A stretch of 64,000 nt of DNA, from NCBI GenBank assembly GCA_003864495.1, contig ML133457.1, forward strand, positions 2,500,001-2,564,000, given 5' to 3'. The notes beneath the pieces were generated by a model, which saw only the letters and a list, made by a program, of their open reading frames with translations, had not been told where the DNA came from and did no database searches. The stretch comes from Nemopilema nomurai (taxonomy: Eukaryota; Cnidaria; Scyphozoa; Rhizostomeae; Rhizostomatidae). Numbering within the stretch: position 1 is the first letter of the stretch; each line of letters begins with the position of its first letter. A program made the position numbers and the translations under genes. This document shows, piece after piece, positions 23,415-36,860 of this stretch.

Positions 23415-26400
23415 GTGAGTGCGACCTTTTTGCAGTTACATTACTGTCATCAAAGTTGTCATGACAGAGAAGGTTCCAGTAAACTTTTCACCTTTCAAAT
23501 ATCTAAGGAGCAGATATTTGCTGTCTAATTACATTCTTTTGGTCTTCCTACTTGCAATGTGTCAAAGTGTAGCAGGTCTCTGAAGCAATATAACGAAACC
23601 AGCAACGGAAAGAAAACTTTGGAAAGTGCATGAAAAAGCCAAACACGTCTCAATCTGGATCCCTGCTTTCTATTAGGGGAAAATTCTAATCCCAGCTCAG
23701 AATTTGCACTTTTGGTACATTTCTCTTTTTAAAGCGACTTCAAAGTCCCTTGTCCATCAAAAGCTTTCCATAGAAAACCAAAGCTTGATCGGAAATCTGT
23801 CCATAAGCGTACTTTTAAGAATCCGAATGTAATGAAAAATAGCGACGTGGATAAATATTTGAGTAAAGAATTTTGAATGTTGTGATGCCATATAGCAAAA
23901 GCGCAAACTCAATAACAAGGCTGAGCTTTTGTTTCGATCGACAACTTTTGCGACTCTTGACAAAAACATTCTACAAGAAAAAACAGCCTCATAACTTTTC
24001 AAAAGCTTATTATTCAAATTTAAGGATCCCCTCAATACATAACCAAGCAAAAAAACAATGGATGTCGTCATAGCAACAGTGTGGCAAGGCCCAAAGCCCA
24101 ATGGTTTAGTACTTATGCTGGGTACGATTTTAAGGGCAGCGCGAGAACTAGTGACCGTTCTATAATTAATACAGACAGCTTTTATGGAATACTAATTGTC
24201 CAAAGCAATACGGCAAAGGTTTCCTAGAAATTGAGGCAATTAATCAAGTTAGCAGAATAGGATTTGTTTCCCGGGAAAGCCGCAGAACGGGATGAAGTCA
24301 AATTATGGTCAATAGCCGAGGAGTGAAAAATACAGATGCAGCGTTTGAAAGCTCCGTTTTTTCAGGGTGTCAACAAACATCATATTCGGGGTGGATTGAA
24401 GGAGAGGGAATTGATAATTTTAGCTTAGGAACACACGTCCAACAAAGAGAAGCACATACAATTGGCTAACGGGTTTTTGTTTGATTTAGGCCAAATTCAA
24501 CCCTCAATTACCTGTTTTAACGTGAAAACAGTTTCGCCTTGTGTTTACATAGCTCTGGTATGCACATGCAAATGGTAATTTTATCAGCAATTTTCAAGAC
24601 CAGATCTTGTAAACTTATGAATTTTGAAACGTTAGAAGGAGATTTCATTGAAGAGCACTTTTTAAAATCGATACGTTTGAAAGATTAGTTTGATGCGAGA
24701 AGCTTCACCTAGAACTTCTGTCTCTTTGCATCGTTATGGGAAGATGAAGTCGGACTATAGCCAAAGGTGTTGTGAATTTGTAGGCAAAGAGCTGCAATAA
24801 GGTAAGCTAGGAAATACATCTATGAATCTTCATTATGCTAAATTGAAGCACAAAGATTATCGCTTGGCAAGCACATAAATGAACGGGAAAAGGGCCTAAG
24901 TCCATATTTTTTGACATTACTGTGTCAAGCCCGAGAGATTTGCATTGGTCGAGAAAAGCAGATTAATTGCGTTGCTATTTCTTGTTTGAAACTGGCATCT
25001 ATTTGTGGCTTCTCCTAATTAGGACATTGAAAAATTCTAACAGGTTTTTGGGACATTAATTAGGCAAAAGATGGTCTAAAAAGTTTGGCTTGATTGACTT
25101 TACTGGTTATGCGAAGAAAAAGCAACTACGCGCAAGCGCAGAGTGGAGCTATTGGCAATACACAGCCACGCGTCAAATATTGCAATTGAGATGCAATACT
25201 TGTTTACCGCTATGGGCTCTTGCATATTCTCTCCATTGTCAATGGACTAGTATGTTTTTATGGCGAATAATGAACTCGCTAGACCAAGGCGCTAGGAACT
25301 ATATAAACTCAGACTCTGGCAGCGAACAAAGGGAGCACCATTTGGTAGAATCACTAAATATTTTGATAGAACGAAAGACATTCATAATGAGCATTACTAA
25401 AAATTATTCACATCTTACCAAATTCTTATATCCCAAAGAATGGAAGCCGTCTTTATAGATCAATGAAATATGCATGTGGTGTTTAACACCACCACTACCT
25501 GGTTTTCATACGTTGTAAAGACGTTTTTCAAGCTCTTTTTACTTATACTCTCGAGCAATACCAAGACATCTCAGAACCAGCAGAAACATATAGGCAGGGC
25601 TTTAATAAGGAAACTTATTTTGGCCTGATTCATTTTTCTCTTTCAAACGTTTGAAACCTGTATTCTGATGCCAAGAAGGTCAAACAGACAATTTCGGCAA
25701 GAGTTTGCTTCTGTCAAACATTGTCATTTAGTGGTCAAGCTTGTCGAAAATTGTGCTGACGTGGTAAAATTTTTGAACAATGTCATCATGAATGTCAAGA
25801 AAACAATGTCATGAAGTGGTCATCTCTGCAGAAAAGACGTTATGAATTTCTTACCTCATTTCTGCGCGTTACATGTCATTTCTTAAAAAATATCATCACG
25901 TCAAAATCCATATCGTTTCATAAACGAGCCTAAAATCTATTTCTAAGTGTCAATGTATTTTTGTAGGGCAAGGGTCTGTTTTTCTTCTTTTTTGTTTCTT
26001 TTCAAAAATTTTCTATCAAGCGCTTAGGTAGAAAAATGCTGTGCAATAAATAGTTGATAGCGCCTTCTAGCTGCGAATTTTTTCAGAATACCAGTTCGAC
26101 CTTTCTGGATAAGTATTTTTTATTAATACTGGTAAACAACAAGCCTTTACTTCTATGATGGAGACTAGTTGTTGTCAAAAACATCTAGAGCTGAAAGAGG
26201 AAAAATGCAAATATAGAGGAATGCTGTTCTTACGATACTTCAACAACACTGTCGTGATAACGTGTAGAAAGTGCATTATAGATAGCACGCAATTTCTGTA
26301 GAAAAATGCTGAAGAAAAAGCAACTTATGACAACAAACGCTGCATTTGAAACTTTAATGGTGAAGCAGCGAATCGAACTTAGGCTCTTAGGCCCTATCCA

Positions 26401-29400
26401 AGATTCTTATTTCTTCTACCGATGTATAATATAGGTTGCTGACAGAAAACATGGCGGTAAATGCAAATAAACAGGAAAGCTTCAATGCTGAAATGTCTTT
26501 GCCGAAGAGAAGGTTGATAATTCTATTGGCTGATATTCCAGTAAGCAACCTTTGAATATACCCGGCAAGACCTTGAAGAATCTTCGATTTAATATCACTT
26601 GGCCTACTGAGCACAAGAAAGGTCCGCATCTTTAGTGTTGGTCATATTTGCTTCTCTAATGACTCACCACTGACGTTTGTGGCTGCGCATTTTAGTACCG
26701 AAAACTTTAATAAGGTCAACTTTCGCAAAGTCGGGGAAGGTTACCCAAAGGATGATTAAAGGGGCCTTTTACATTAGCTTACATTTTTGAATAAATGATT
26801 CATGAATCATATAGGGATTTTTTCAAGAAAAACTTCTCCTGTAGGTAACTCGGTGGGATAAAGTAGACTACCATGGGAAATCCCAACATGGCTCATTATT
26901 ACTGAAGCTGGGACTTTTGCAAACGGGTGGAAAGCGGCTTCTCGCAAAGGAACGCTATACATCTTCAATGACTCTGACTGGACAAAAGCAGAAAATGACG
27001 TCATTTCTAAATAGCCTCTGATAAAAAATGATCATTTGTGTTGCTTAAACGAAAGAAAGCAACAAATACCTAACAAAAAATGAAGGATTTATAGCACTGC
27101 AGGGAGCACTAGGCTGAAGGAAATTTTCTAAAAAAGACATAGAATACTAAACAGAAACAAGTTTCGTTTATATTACGGTCTAAAAAAGTTCCTACTTTGA
27201 GGCCACCAATCTCATGCATTTTGTTTAAGACATCTTTGGCACTTTTCTTAAATGGTACTTTTAATTCAAACTAAAAACTTGCTTATTTCAGTTTGTTTCT
27301 TTATTGCAGCTTTTATCCCTTTAATCCTGCTTTTTTTATTTTTAAACAGTCCTCTGAAACTCATTCTCAATTACAGAAAAAGTTTATAAATGCCTATATC
27401 CTTGTTTAAAACTACAGAAGAAGTTTCAAGAGCCGAAACTTATTATGTAGAACTGCACAGTGTAAATCCCCGGAAAAGTTGTTAAGTAGAAATAAGAAGC
27501 AATGATGAGATCAAGACATGTTATCAAAAATTGTTCAGATAGACTGGAGATTATAAGAATGGGGAAAAGCATGTTTATGAAAGTTGTTCGGCAAAATTAA
27601 TTGATGGGTGTGGCAGAAAAGGTAGAAGTGATTACATTTTAAAGAAAGGGGAGGAATGAGATAAGATTCGAACAGAAGATGAGAAGATAGAAGAGTAGGA
27701 AATAGGAGTGACGGATGCACCAGCATATGAAAAATATAAAGGGCAATAGGTTCCTTCTATGATCCCTTAAGAGCAATGCTCACAAAAAAGTGGCGAGCAA
27801 TTGCTAGGATTTACATAAGAACTGGAAATTTAAGGATATTGGCAGGCCGAGGATAGGAGGAAGTCAGGGACATATTTGCCACCCAAACATAAGCTTGAAT
27901 CTTACTTGATACCCATCTATGCTACATCATTTTTCCAGGATATTTGCATAGGAATAAATTTTAGGATTCACAAAGACTTCAAAGGACATCCATGACCGTA
28001 ACATGATATCGTCCTTCTCTACCTGTTCCTAATAAACAAGTACAAAAATGCTAACTCTATTCAAGATGAAGTTAATTTAAAAAAGAAACGAATTTCCTTA
28101 TCATTTCGAAAACAAAAGAAAATAATATATGCAGTGTATGAGTGTGAAACGAACCTCTGAAAAAAGAAAGGGCTTTCTGCCTTAGTGACACTTCGTACAA
28201 TACGTACGTATCCAGCTTATTGAAACGATTGACAAACAACTGTAGCAGAGAGGAGCTTTGTTTCCATTTTGTTTAAGATTCCTTTCTATAAACCTAATTG
28301 TCACTGAATGAAAAACTCTATTGCATTTACCAGTACATAATTGCGCATACAGTAACTGATTAAGCTTGTTATGACATTTCGACACCAAAGAAATGGTGAT
28401 GCATGCCCAATGCAGATATCAATCAATTCTGCACTTTTAGCCAAGATTGAACTTTCAGCTGATTTTTAAGGTAGTCAGAGCCCATTTCCCTAGCTTTTTG
28501 AACGAAAGGGTAAAAAATCATAATATTTTTAAATTTTTTAGTTAGATTTTACGTTTAAAGTCATAATAATGTTAATTTTAATTTCAAGCGAAGGAAACAA
28601 CAACTGTTGGGTATAGTACAGCTCTGCTATAGCTTTTCAAGTGTATGTACTATAAAGTTGTCTTTATATTGCCACCCTTCACTCATAAAGGTCCACCAAG
28701 TTTTCAAAACGACATAAAGTCTTTCACATTAAAAAATTCAAAAACAGTCAATAGAACTACACTATAAACAACTCCATCCAATGAGACCACGCCCTTCGTT
28801 CAGCCTATTCAGATATCTCCGATCAGCAGTACATAAATCAATGTGCGGGAGGTTTAGATACCAAACAACACGTTCAAAGTATGACCTGATTGGTTACAAA
28901 GCATTTCAAATTGTTTCAAAGCCCATGATAGCTTAGGTCAGATGATAATAACAATTTATGCACAGGCATTGCATAGTGAAGGTCATTGTTTGTCATCTAT
29001 AATGATGCCGTATGTCGTGTGCTGCTTACATTCAAATTCTATAAAAACCCAACTGCCTCAAAATTGCATTTTCCGTGACATTTTGACTTTTACCCTAAAA
29101 GTCATTTGCCATTTCTATAAGTCACAAATTACTACAGTTATATCAAGCAAAATCAAGCACAAACGAAAAAAAAACAATGTCAGCTTATAAAGTTTTATAC
29201 AGCGATTTTCATTGTTTTGTTGATTTGCGTGTAATGCAAGCTTAAATTTTGTAGCCTCTCTTCGAAAACGCTTTGATAGGAGTCAAAATGTTTTTTTGCA
29301 AAAACGTGGTACAACAGACAAAAAGCGTAAAAGTCAAGGAACATCTATGAGTCGCCAAAGAGGACTAAAGGAACAAATGCTAACATAATTATTATGCTTC

Positions 29401-31796
29401 AAAATTTGTAAACAGTGAATTCTTAGCCATTGCAACGTAATTGAAAAAGGAGACGCTTTGTAAAGCCATCGCATACATTGTAAAGGCTGCGTTCTTTTAT
29501 GGCACCTGAGCGTGTAAACGTTGGTCAAAAAACAAGAGGTAAACTAGACTATACGTTTACTGCTCCGTTTATTTAGGCTGTTTTCTGCCTTGATTCATTA
29601 AAACAGTTCCACCTATATGATGTGCTTCATCTAGTTGAGTTAGAACTGAACGGCTTGAGACATTTAACTATTAGAAACTTGTTTATTTTCATTACTTATC
29701 TATTATTAAGTGGTTAACTTAATAGTATTTAAACGTGCAACATAATGGCACTAGTACAATGGCTTTAAAAAATCAAGGACAAAATATACTCCTGAACATG
29801 TTACATATTTGAGTACAATCACATTTTTATAACTTGAAGTATTTATTCATGCGCAACTTTGAAGGAATTCAGTACACATAAGTCAATAAGCATTAAAATG
29901 CACTTCTTACTTTTACTACCCAAACCATCATGATTTGGGGGCCTTGATTGGTAGCCAACGTACTAAACAGTCTATATATATTCCCAAACAATATGGCATA
30001 AATCAAATTTTAATTTAAATTTTTTACTGCACTAGAAAGCAAATATTACATTGCTCTCGACCATTTTCGGCAAGCACAAAAGTTTCCATATCTACCGTGT
30101 CAACCAGAATCCTTCTGTTTTGAGACATCATAGATTGATTGATGCAAAGAGCAATGGTCAGTAAATTGTTAAAACTAGAACTGGGGATCATGCTGAATAG
30201 TAAAACGTCAATAAACGGGATTGCCACAGGCTTCAAGAATCATTTAAAGGACAAAAATCGTATTTTTTTTCAATAACCAGTAGTTTTAATCCATTGCTTT
30301 ATTCATAACAATAATTTGAATTTAATTTTCGAAAAGCATGCTGGAAAAAGCTGCAGAGCAAGTTGCCAGTTGGCCAGCAGCAATCATTTTAAGAAATTTG
30401 ACTCTGAATGACAAGTTATGTGGCGCCGCCAATGCTGACTGATTCGCTCTAGACGAAACAAACAACAGTTTTCACTCAAACCTAGGACAAAACGTTAAAC
30501 AAGATGCTATTTTTATAACTTTTTGTCATGTTTGGAGGTTAAACATCCTATTTTTGTTCTCGAGTTGCAAGGCATCGCGACCTACAGTAGATTATTTGCT
30601 TTGGATCCAAAACTTTCAAATAACAATCACTTCTTGATGCTCAGCGGTCCGCCCACAAGGATGCACTTAATTAGGATTAAACAAAAGATTTCGAGTTTTT
30701 GAAGAAAGAATGGGACATCGAGAGCACCTGTTTTTGAAATTCACAAAATACCACAGCGTCTAGGCCTTCAGAAATTTATCAAAGTAGTGCGATGACAAGA
30801 TTTTTATCCTAAGAAAAACTACAATGCAATTTGAAAATTAGCGACAACATTTTATAGTATTATAATCTGGGTGAAAGAACATCCCAGGAGCCGTCTCATA
30901 ATCATACCCCAGCATAACTCTTGGAAACACAAACCACCAGAAAATCTACCATAACATCTTTCAAATAATTGAATGGTTTTGTCCTTGACCTAGTGCAGCT
31001 ACCATTATTAAATTTTCAATTGATCAAAGAACAAAATTCTGAAAAGCAAAGCAAATCATACTGAGAGTAGTTCTTCGACGAACTTGACTGAGGCACCGAA
31101 GAAAACCTTGACAGTTCTAAGGCGAGATAGATCCTGGTATTGACAAAATTGTAGACCATATGGAGAAGATAAAAAGCAATCACAAACATTTACATAGGAA
31201 CTGTTAGGAAACTGACTGTTTACTAATTCGGATGCTGTGCTAGTTGAGTGGAAAGCTCTCGATTGCTGTATTCAAGGGTTTGTTTACAGAAGCCACATGT
31301 TAGAATAAGTTCACAATTGGAATAAAGATAATCTTTTGGTGAGCAGATGCATTGAAAGAAGGCGAGATAAACTGTGAAAATAAATGATGATAATAATCTC
31401 ATTGTTTTGTATAACAGTTTCAGAAAACTTAAGCGTTTTGTCAATAGATAACCCGCACACACTGAAATGAGAGCGCAAATAATCTGTTGTAGATATAGTG
31501 AGCATGCGCTAGAAGACCACACATTAATCAATAACTCACCAAATACAACGTTGGCTTGATCAAACAGGATTTCATCAGTGTTTTATCTGCCTCTCTGTCC
31601 AAGCGGAATTCTGTAGCGGAAAACAAACAATGTTATCAATAACTGTTTACGTGTAGGAAACCACTCACCGATATTCACCCACTGCAGTGAGGTTACAGAG
31701 ATTTTTAGGCTTCAACGTTAAACAGCATCTATCCTTCGGCAAACATCGACTGCAAAGGTATGTACAATGCTTGAAAAGAAACCAGTACAATGTTAA
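23415..31796. other. Intergenic, no gene recognised
   Basis: Contains a 122-codon plus frame (25090-25458) without motifs, a TATA-like box at 25300, a TGACGTCA at 26996-27003, and repeated AATGTCAT-type words at about 25720-25830. Mostly AT-rich with dense stops. Confidence 0.35.
25300..25307 (+). promoter_or_regulatory. TATA-like box
   Basis: TATATAAA in a GC-richer stretch, with CCAAT-like ATTGGCAAT and CCATTGTCAATGG words upstream. No gene attached; weak. Confidence 0.15.
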
Positions 31797-32096
31797 ATGA
31801 AACCATCACTATGTCAAATTATGCTCGTGCAGTGTCTGGGTTTCATTTGTTTCGATGTAATTACAGTAACCTCATCATCGCATTTTACGATAGCTCACAT
31901 TCCAGCAAATAGCTTCTTCAGACCATTAGATTCACGAAATGAATGTCAAGGAGCGCTAATTAGTCGTCAGCAAGCTATGAAACATGTTACGTCCATGCAT
32001 GGATTTTGGCATTCACCGCAATACCCAAATCCCGCAATGCCCAATTCCTGTCTGTACTTGGACGGGATGATCAAATTAGCAAAGAAATATCTTTAA
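31797..32096 (+). CDS. Candidate N-terminal exon: signal peptide-like segment plus CUB-like motif
   Basis: From the ATG at 31797: residues 8-27 are hydrophobic (IMLVQCLGFICFDVITVTSS), resembling a signal peptide. NECQGALIS follows at 48-56, and GFWHSPQYPNPAMPNSC at 69-85. The last stretch matches the start of CUB domains, whose consensus runs G-x-I-x-SP-x-YP-x-x-YP-x-N-x-x-C with the first cysteine shortly before. A full CUB (about 110 residues) would need further exons. A possible donor is GTACTT just after TCCTGTCT near 32055; otherwise the frame stops at 32096. Motif resemblance is by eye only and the spacing from the first Cys is longer than usual. Confidence 0.3.
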   Translation: MKPSLCQIMLVQCLGFICFDVITVTSSSHFTIAHIPANSFFRPLDSRNECQGALISRQQAMKHVTSMHGFWHSPQYPNPAMPNSCLYLDGMIKLAKKYL

Positions 32097-32195
32097 TATG
32101 CACGTAGAACAAATTTAAACCAACGCCAGTTGAGTAGCCTGCTCCATGCATCGGTATAAAGTCGTCGACATAAACGTAACCATCACCTGTTACAG

Positions 32196-32255
32196 TTCAA
32201 GAAACCTATCTTGTGCAACGATTGTCTCATTAACAAAATGGATTCATTTGGTAAA
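32196..32255 (+). other. Candidate 60-nt exon downstream of the CUB-like frame
   Basis: Acceptor CCATCACCTGTTACAG and donor GTGAGT (32256) bound an exact 60 nt. One frame reads FKKPILCNDCLINKMDSFGK, another is also open. It could follow the CUB-like exon, but splice phases do not clearly agree. Confidence 0.2.
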
Positions 32256-33789
32256 GTGAGTAAAATCAAAGAAAAATGAATTATTAGAACAGGGAAATCG
32301 TGGCATTTGAAACATTATGCAGCTAAAGACAAAAGAATTTCCAATTATTCTCTCGAGGTACAGTCTTCTCTACTGCAATCAATGTATCAGCTAAATGAAA
32401 TTAAGAAAGATGCGGTTTTCTAGCAACATGAATCCCCAGAAACGGCGTAACAGCGACGAGATGCTGGCAGGAAACCCAATATGGATTAGCATAACAAGAA
32501 ATTGAGAAACCATAAGGAATTTAAGAAATGAATGAACAGTATAAGCCTCTTTAAAAGCATACAAAAACAAGTCTCTGAATTTGAGGAACTTAATCAGCAG
32601 AGTGAAGAGGAAGTCTGTTGGAAAATCATTATCTGGAAAAAACAATAAAGAATTACGCTGGTTTTCAAGAATAAAATATTTAGTTAAAATAACGGCCAAC
32701 TCAAAAACAACAAACTGAAGTACAGCTCCAGAATTAATTATTTAGTTAAAATAACGGCCAACTCAAAAATAACAAACTGAAGTGCAGCTCATTTTAAACA
32801 CGATTTCCCTTTGTTGTCGTGAAAACCATTGAAAAACATTTCCACAAGTGATTCTAGTTTAACTCGACTAGGAATGTTTGAAAACAATTCTTCGAAATGC
32901 CGCAATGACCTAAAGAAAAAGCAGAACTTAATCATTGAACTAACGTAACGAGCGCATTCAGAATAATTCACAAAAGGGTGATATTGGCTATAGAACACGA
33001 GAGCATTGGACAAGAAGAGTCAGACTTAGATGAAAGGAAACTGTTATTGGCTTTTGTGTGTAACACACTAGTTCGCAAGGTGGATTTAATGTTCACAGCG
33101 TTATTTTCCATGTAAAGAAATGATGCAGATATGGGTCGCAGTATCTGCAGGGAACGAAAGGTTTTGAATGTTAGACAGAAAACAATATAGCAGTATGTTT
33201 AGATTGAAACTTTACTGTCCCTGCCTACTATAAAGCAAAGAATAGACATGTAATGGTAATGCATAAAGAGGGACAAACATTTGCTTTAGGGAGGAACACG
33301 AAGCACTCCAATTTGGAGTACCTTGTTTGGGCTTCAAAGAAGAACAGCTTATGTCCATAAAAGTTTAGCAAGTTGAGCACGTTTAGTGAATGCTCAGCAT
33401 TGCTGATATTTGAAATGTGACTTTCAAAGACTAATTGAAAATATCAAACTGACCTAGAGTAAAATGTTTTCAAATGTTTCACATTTCAAAACCAACTTGA
33501 GCTGTACAGAGTTCAATGTCTGAAAACTGTTCAATTGCAAGTAAAAAACATGCTAGATTGCATTCTGATATTATTGAGTGTTATGAACAAGATGACCCTT
33601 CACGTCTGCTGAAGAAAATTTTGCAACTTCCTTGAAGCAATTACTAATGAATTAACGGAGGAAAATACAGTATGAATTTCACTTAGATAAATGCCAAGAA
33701 CTGACAAAAGGATGATAGATTGCTATCCAAATCAGGGAAGATAAGAGCTGGCATGTCAATGCATTGTTAACAGACCACGGGTTTCCAGA
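32256..33789. other. Intergenic or intronic, no gene recognised
   Basis: AT-rich; holds a 62-bp tandem duplication at 32677-32790 and a 102-codon minus frame (32391-32699) without motif. Confidence 0.35.
32677..32790. repeat. 62-bp tandem duplication
   Basis: Copy starts at 32677 and 32739, both beginning TATTTAGTTAAAATAACGGC and ending near CAGCTC, with only two or three differences. Recent duplication. Confidence 0.9.
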
Positions 33790-34098
33790 ATGGAAATCAA
33801 CTTAATTCGTCAATCAAGCTTAACTTTCATTGAAGGCATTTGTCTACTACAAGTAATCCGGTCATTTTGGTGGCGTTCGCCACTGCTCTGCCTAGCCAGG
33901 ATCACAAACAGATCCCTGCAAGTCATAGAGCAACTTCACCGCAGCAACAATAACACAGCAACAATCACATGCATAGAGATGACAATGATCGAAGCAGCGC
34001 ATGCGCAAGAAAGAATGAGGCGTGATTTGGAGCTAAACTATGCATGGGTGTTCTTCTACCGTGAACAATTTCAGAAAGGGAGACTGGGTAATAATTGA
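33790..34098 (+). CDS. Candidate exon, unrecognised
   Basis: A 102-codon frame from an ATG. The second part is bounded by acceptor-like CTGCTCTGCCTAGCCAG (AG at 33898-33899) and donor-like CTGG|GTAATA (34088). Its peptide is helix-friendly (IEAAHAQERMRRDLELNYAW). No domain recognised; chance cannot be excluded. Confidence 0.22.
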   Translation: MEINLIRQSSLTFIEGICLLQVIRSFWWRSPLLCLARITNRSLQVIEQLHRSNNNTATITCIEMTMIEAAHAQERMRRDLELNYAWVFFYREQFQKGRLGNN

Positions 34099-34663
34099 TT
34101 AGAAGAGATAACAGATCTCAGTTACATTCATCTGAAGTAAATTCTCTGTTACTTAGCTCTTTTTACATTAAACTAATCTCTTCTTCAATATCTTCCTTTC
34201 AAGACCTAACTTTTCATCTCAACTTGTCTCATATACTTTAGTTGATAAAAATATAGCTAATGTACCTTTTAATCAATGGTTTAACCTTTAGTTTGATATG
34301 TGAGCTTCAGTGATGTTTTAAAAAAAACCCGTTTCATATTGGCTAAGAAAAATTACACGTTGCATCAAAATTAGTCTATTTTAGTTAGTTAGAAAGGACA
34401 GGGAAATGAAAGTTGATTGGATGTCAATGAGACTTTGAAGCCTTATTTTGAGAAAAGGAGTTAGCACAAACATTTCCTTTGAAAAAAGGTCGAATATCGG
34501 TCTTCTCTGCAGTTCTTACAGACTTTATATATTTGCTTATATATATATATTTATATACGTTCCATTTCGATAACAAAATTATTGCCGTTTTCCTCGTTGT
34601 ATCAACTGGTATAGAGTAGTTTACATAAAATCAGGGGCAACAAATTTCAATGGTTCATACAGG

Positions 34664-34687
34664 TATAAATTGTACAAACAATTTATA
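34664..34687. repeat. Perfect inverted repeat (10-bp stems, 4-nt loop)
   Basis: TATAAATTGT, loop ACAA, ACAATTTATA. A small AT-rich hairpin; no transcript unit assigned. Confidence 0.8.
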
Positions 34688-36038
34688 GGTATAAAATTCG
34701 GCAGACAAAAGGAAATACATAGAAATTCGTGTCCGGATTTCGTATCTACATTCAAAGCCCGAACAACCAAGAATATACTAACCAAGAATTGCTAGAGATA
34801 TTTTGATTGATTTGGAAAAAGGGTTTCGACGAGAAATAATGCACTTGTTTAACTATAAAGTATGGACATAATGCAGGAATGCTTTTATATTGCAAAAATG
34901 GTTTGCAAAAATACAAAATAAGTAATCGCAAAGAAAAGTTTACAGTGGTAACAGATGGGTTGAAAAAAGAGTGGTTGGAGCTGAATGAAGGCATGTAATA
35001 TCACACGCTTGTGTCAAAACACAGGCTTTAAATTTCTTTCAACTTGAGTAGGTCTGGCAGACGTTTTGCAATCAGAAGGACTTGCTTATTGTTAATAAGA
35101 ATGTAAGAAAATCTAGATTGAACGGCTTTGTTCAACAGAATAGAACCACAGAACCTAACAGTAAACATTGCAGCCCGTCCACGCATTTTTCAAACTAATT
35201 TTGACTACTGGAATGTTGTTGCTAGCTCTTCTCCTGTGTGATGACGTAGCGAAGACGTCAGCAAAATACCTGCTAGCCAGATCTATCGTTTTGGTTTTAA
35301 AGGACTCTTAGAGTATGTCATTTGTATAATCAGACTAATTCCTTAAGCTCGCTGCCCCATTACAGTTCATAGAATCCTAATAAACTTGGCTATATCCTTC
35401 TAACCTGGTCTCATTTGAAAACCGTGAGTTGTATTCCACTTTATAAGTAAAAAAGGTTTCACTATTAGATTTATGTAGCTTTCTGACGAATCATACATCA
35501 ATGCAATTAAACATTTTCAACTGCTATAGTCCAGAGGAAGACTTTCAGAATAGTGAGGCACATCAACCCGAAGGAACCCATCGTATTACAGCAAAGCATG
35601 GTGTTGCAAGTATCAAGTATCACCCCTAGTCTCGCCGTTCAAAACAAACTGACTTGCCAATACAATACATGACCTTTTACAGCCTTGAACACATCTTATC
35701 TTTCTGCCACTATCAATGGAACATCTCGTAATACCGTTTTTTTATTGCCTAAAGAAATGAGTGGGACAACTATACATCAGCGAATATTTGCATTGACAAA
35801 ATATCTCGGGTCACGCTATACCAGCTTCAATTTGCATCGAACTTACTTCGTTATCAGAAATTTTTCTGTTCGTGTTTCATTGATTAAACCCATAAAGTCA
35901 ATGCCAGCGTTAAGTGCAATGGGATGAAAAAACAGCTCATATTGAAATGTTCTTCACCTGGTGTGAACTCATACATTGGGGGTTGCGTACGGCGTAGCTT
36001 CGTTGCTAAGCAAAGCTAGAAAAAGAGGTGTCGTTAAG

Positions 36039-36092
36039 TGACGTCAATATAGTGAAACCGAGGCATCTTGATACGAGAGGGCTATATATAAG
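36039..36092 (+). promoter_or_regulatory. Candidate core promoter: CRE palindrome plus TATA box
   Basis: TGACGTCA at 36039-36046 and TATATATAAG at 36083-36092, 44 bp apart, resembling the arrangement at 16485. A start would be expected near 36112. No downstream gene recognised. Confidence 0.25.
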
Positions 36093-36810
36093 CAGAAATC
36101 AATTCGGCACAGAAGGGTAATCTAGTACCGAGCGAATCCGGATAGTATGAGCAGATGACTTAATGTTGGATTGAGCGAGGATTCCAAAACCAATGAATCA
36201 AGATCCTAATGAATCTGGTACCAAAGGAATCTGAGGCGAGATCAAAAGCAAATGAATTTTGAATACTTTCTTCATGTCTCTCTAATGTGGCTTTTAATAC
36301 AGTACGAAAGGCTTTCAGAATCAATCAAATTTGACCTGTAGCAGCAAGAAGTTCCGAAAAGGCTCTATGCCTCAAAGCTAAACAAAATCTAATTGAGCCT
36401 ATTGAAAAAGCAAACTAAAGAAAACCAATCCTGACAAAAACAACCCACTGAATCTCGAAATTTAATGTCCATAAGAACGTCTGATTATCATGTTTTTATT
36501 AGTGTTAAAAGAAGAATCTTCTGTTTACTGGAAAAAGAATTCTTAAACACACACTATCCTTTTATCCGGGCTTTTAGCTTGCGTAATATTGACTAAAGCA
36601 TTTGAATGAAAGACGGTCTGGTATAATTGAGAGAAAGAATTGAAATAATAAAGCAAAACCAATCTTGAAATTGCAGAAGAGTGAATTCTATGCAAAGTAC
36701 GATTTTGATTGAAATGGGATACGAGCTAGAGTATTCTATAATTCATATTTGAGATATTTGAGAAGTGGTATGATTTAGATCCAAAAAAGGAACGTAGCTG
36801 TGCTGCTATG

Positions 36811-36860
36811 AAGAAAAAGCAAAAGAAAGGAAGAAGAAAGGAAGAAGAAAGGAAGAGGAA
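36811..36860. repeat. Purine-rich imperfect repeat (AAAGGAAGAAG)
   Basis: Almost pure A/G on the plus strand with an 11-bp periodic AAAGGAAGAAG unit; interrupted by single C and T. May form triplex DNA. Confidence 0.7.

Noticed and set aside
25090..25458. 122-codon plus frame
   Set aside because: No motif, contains a TATA-like box and CCAAT-like words; more likely a chance frame.
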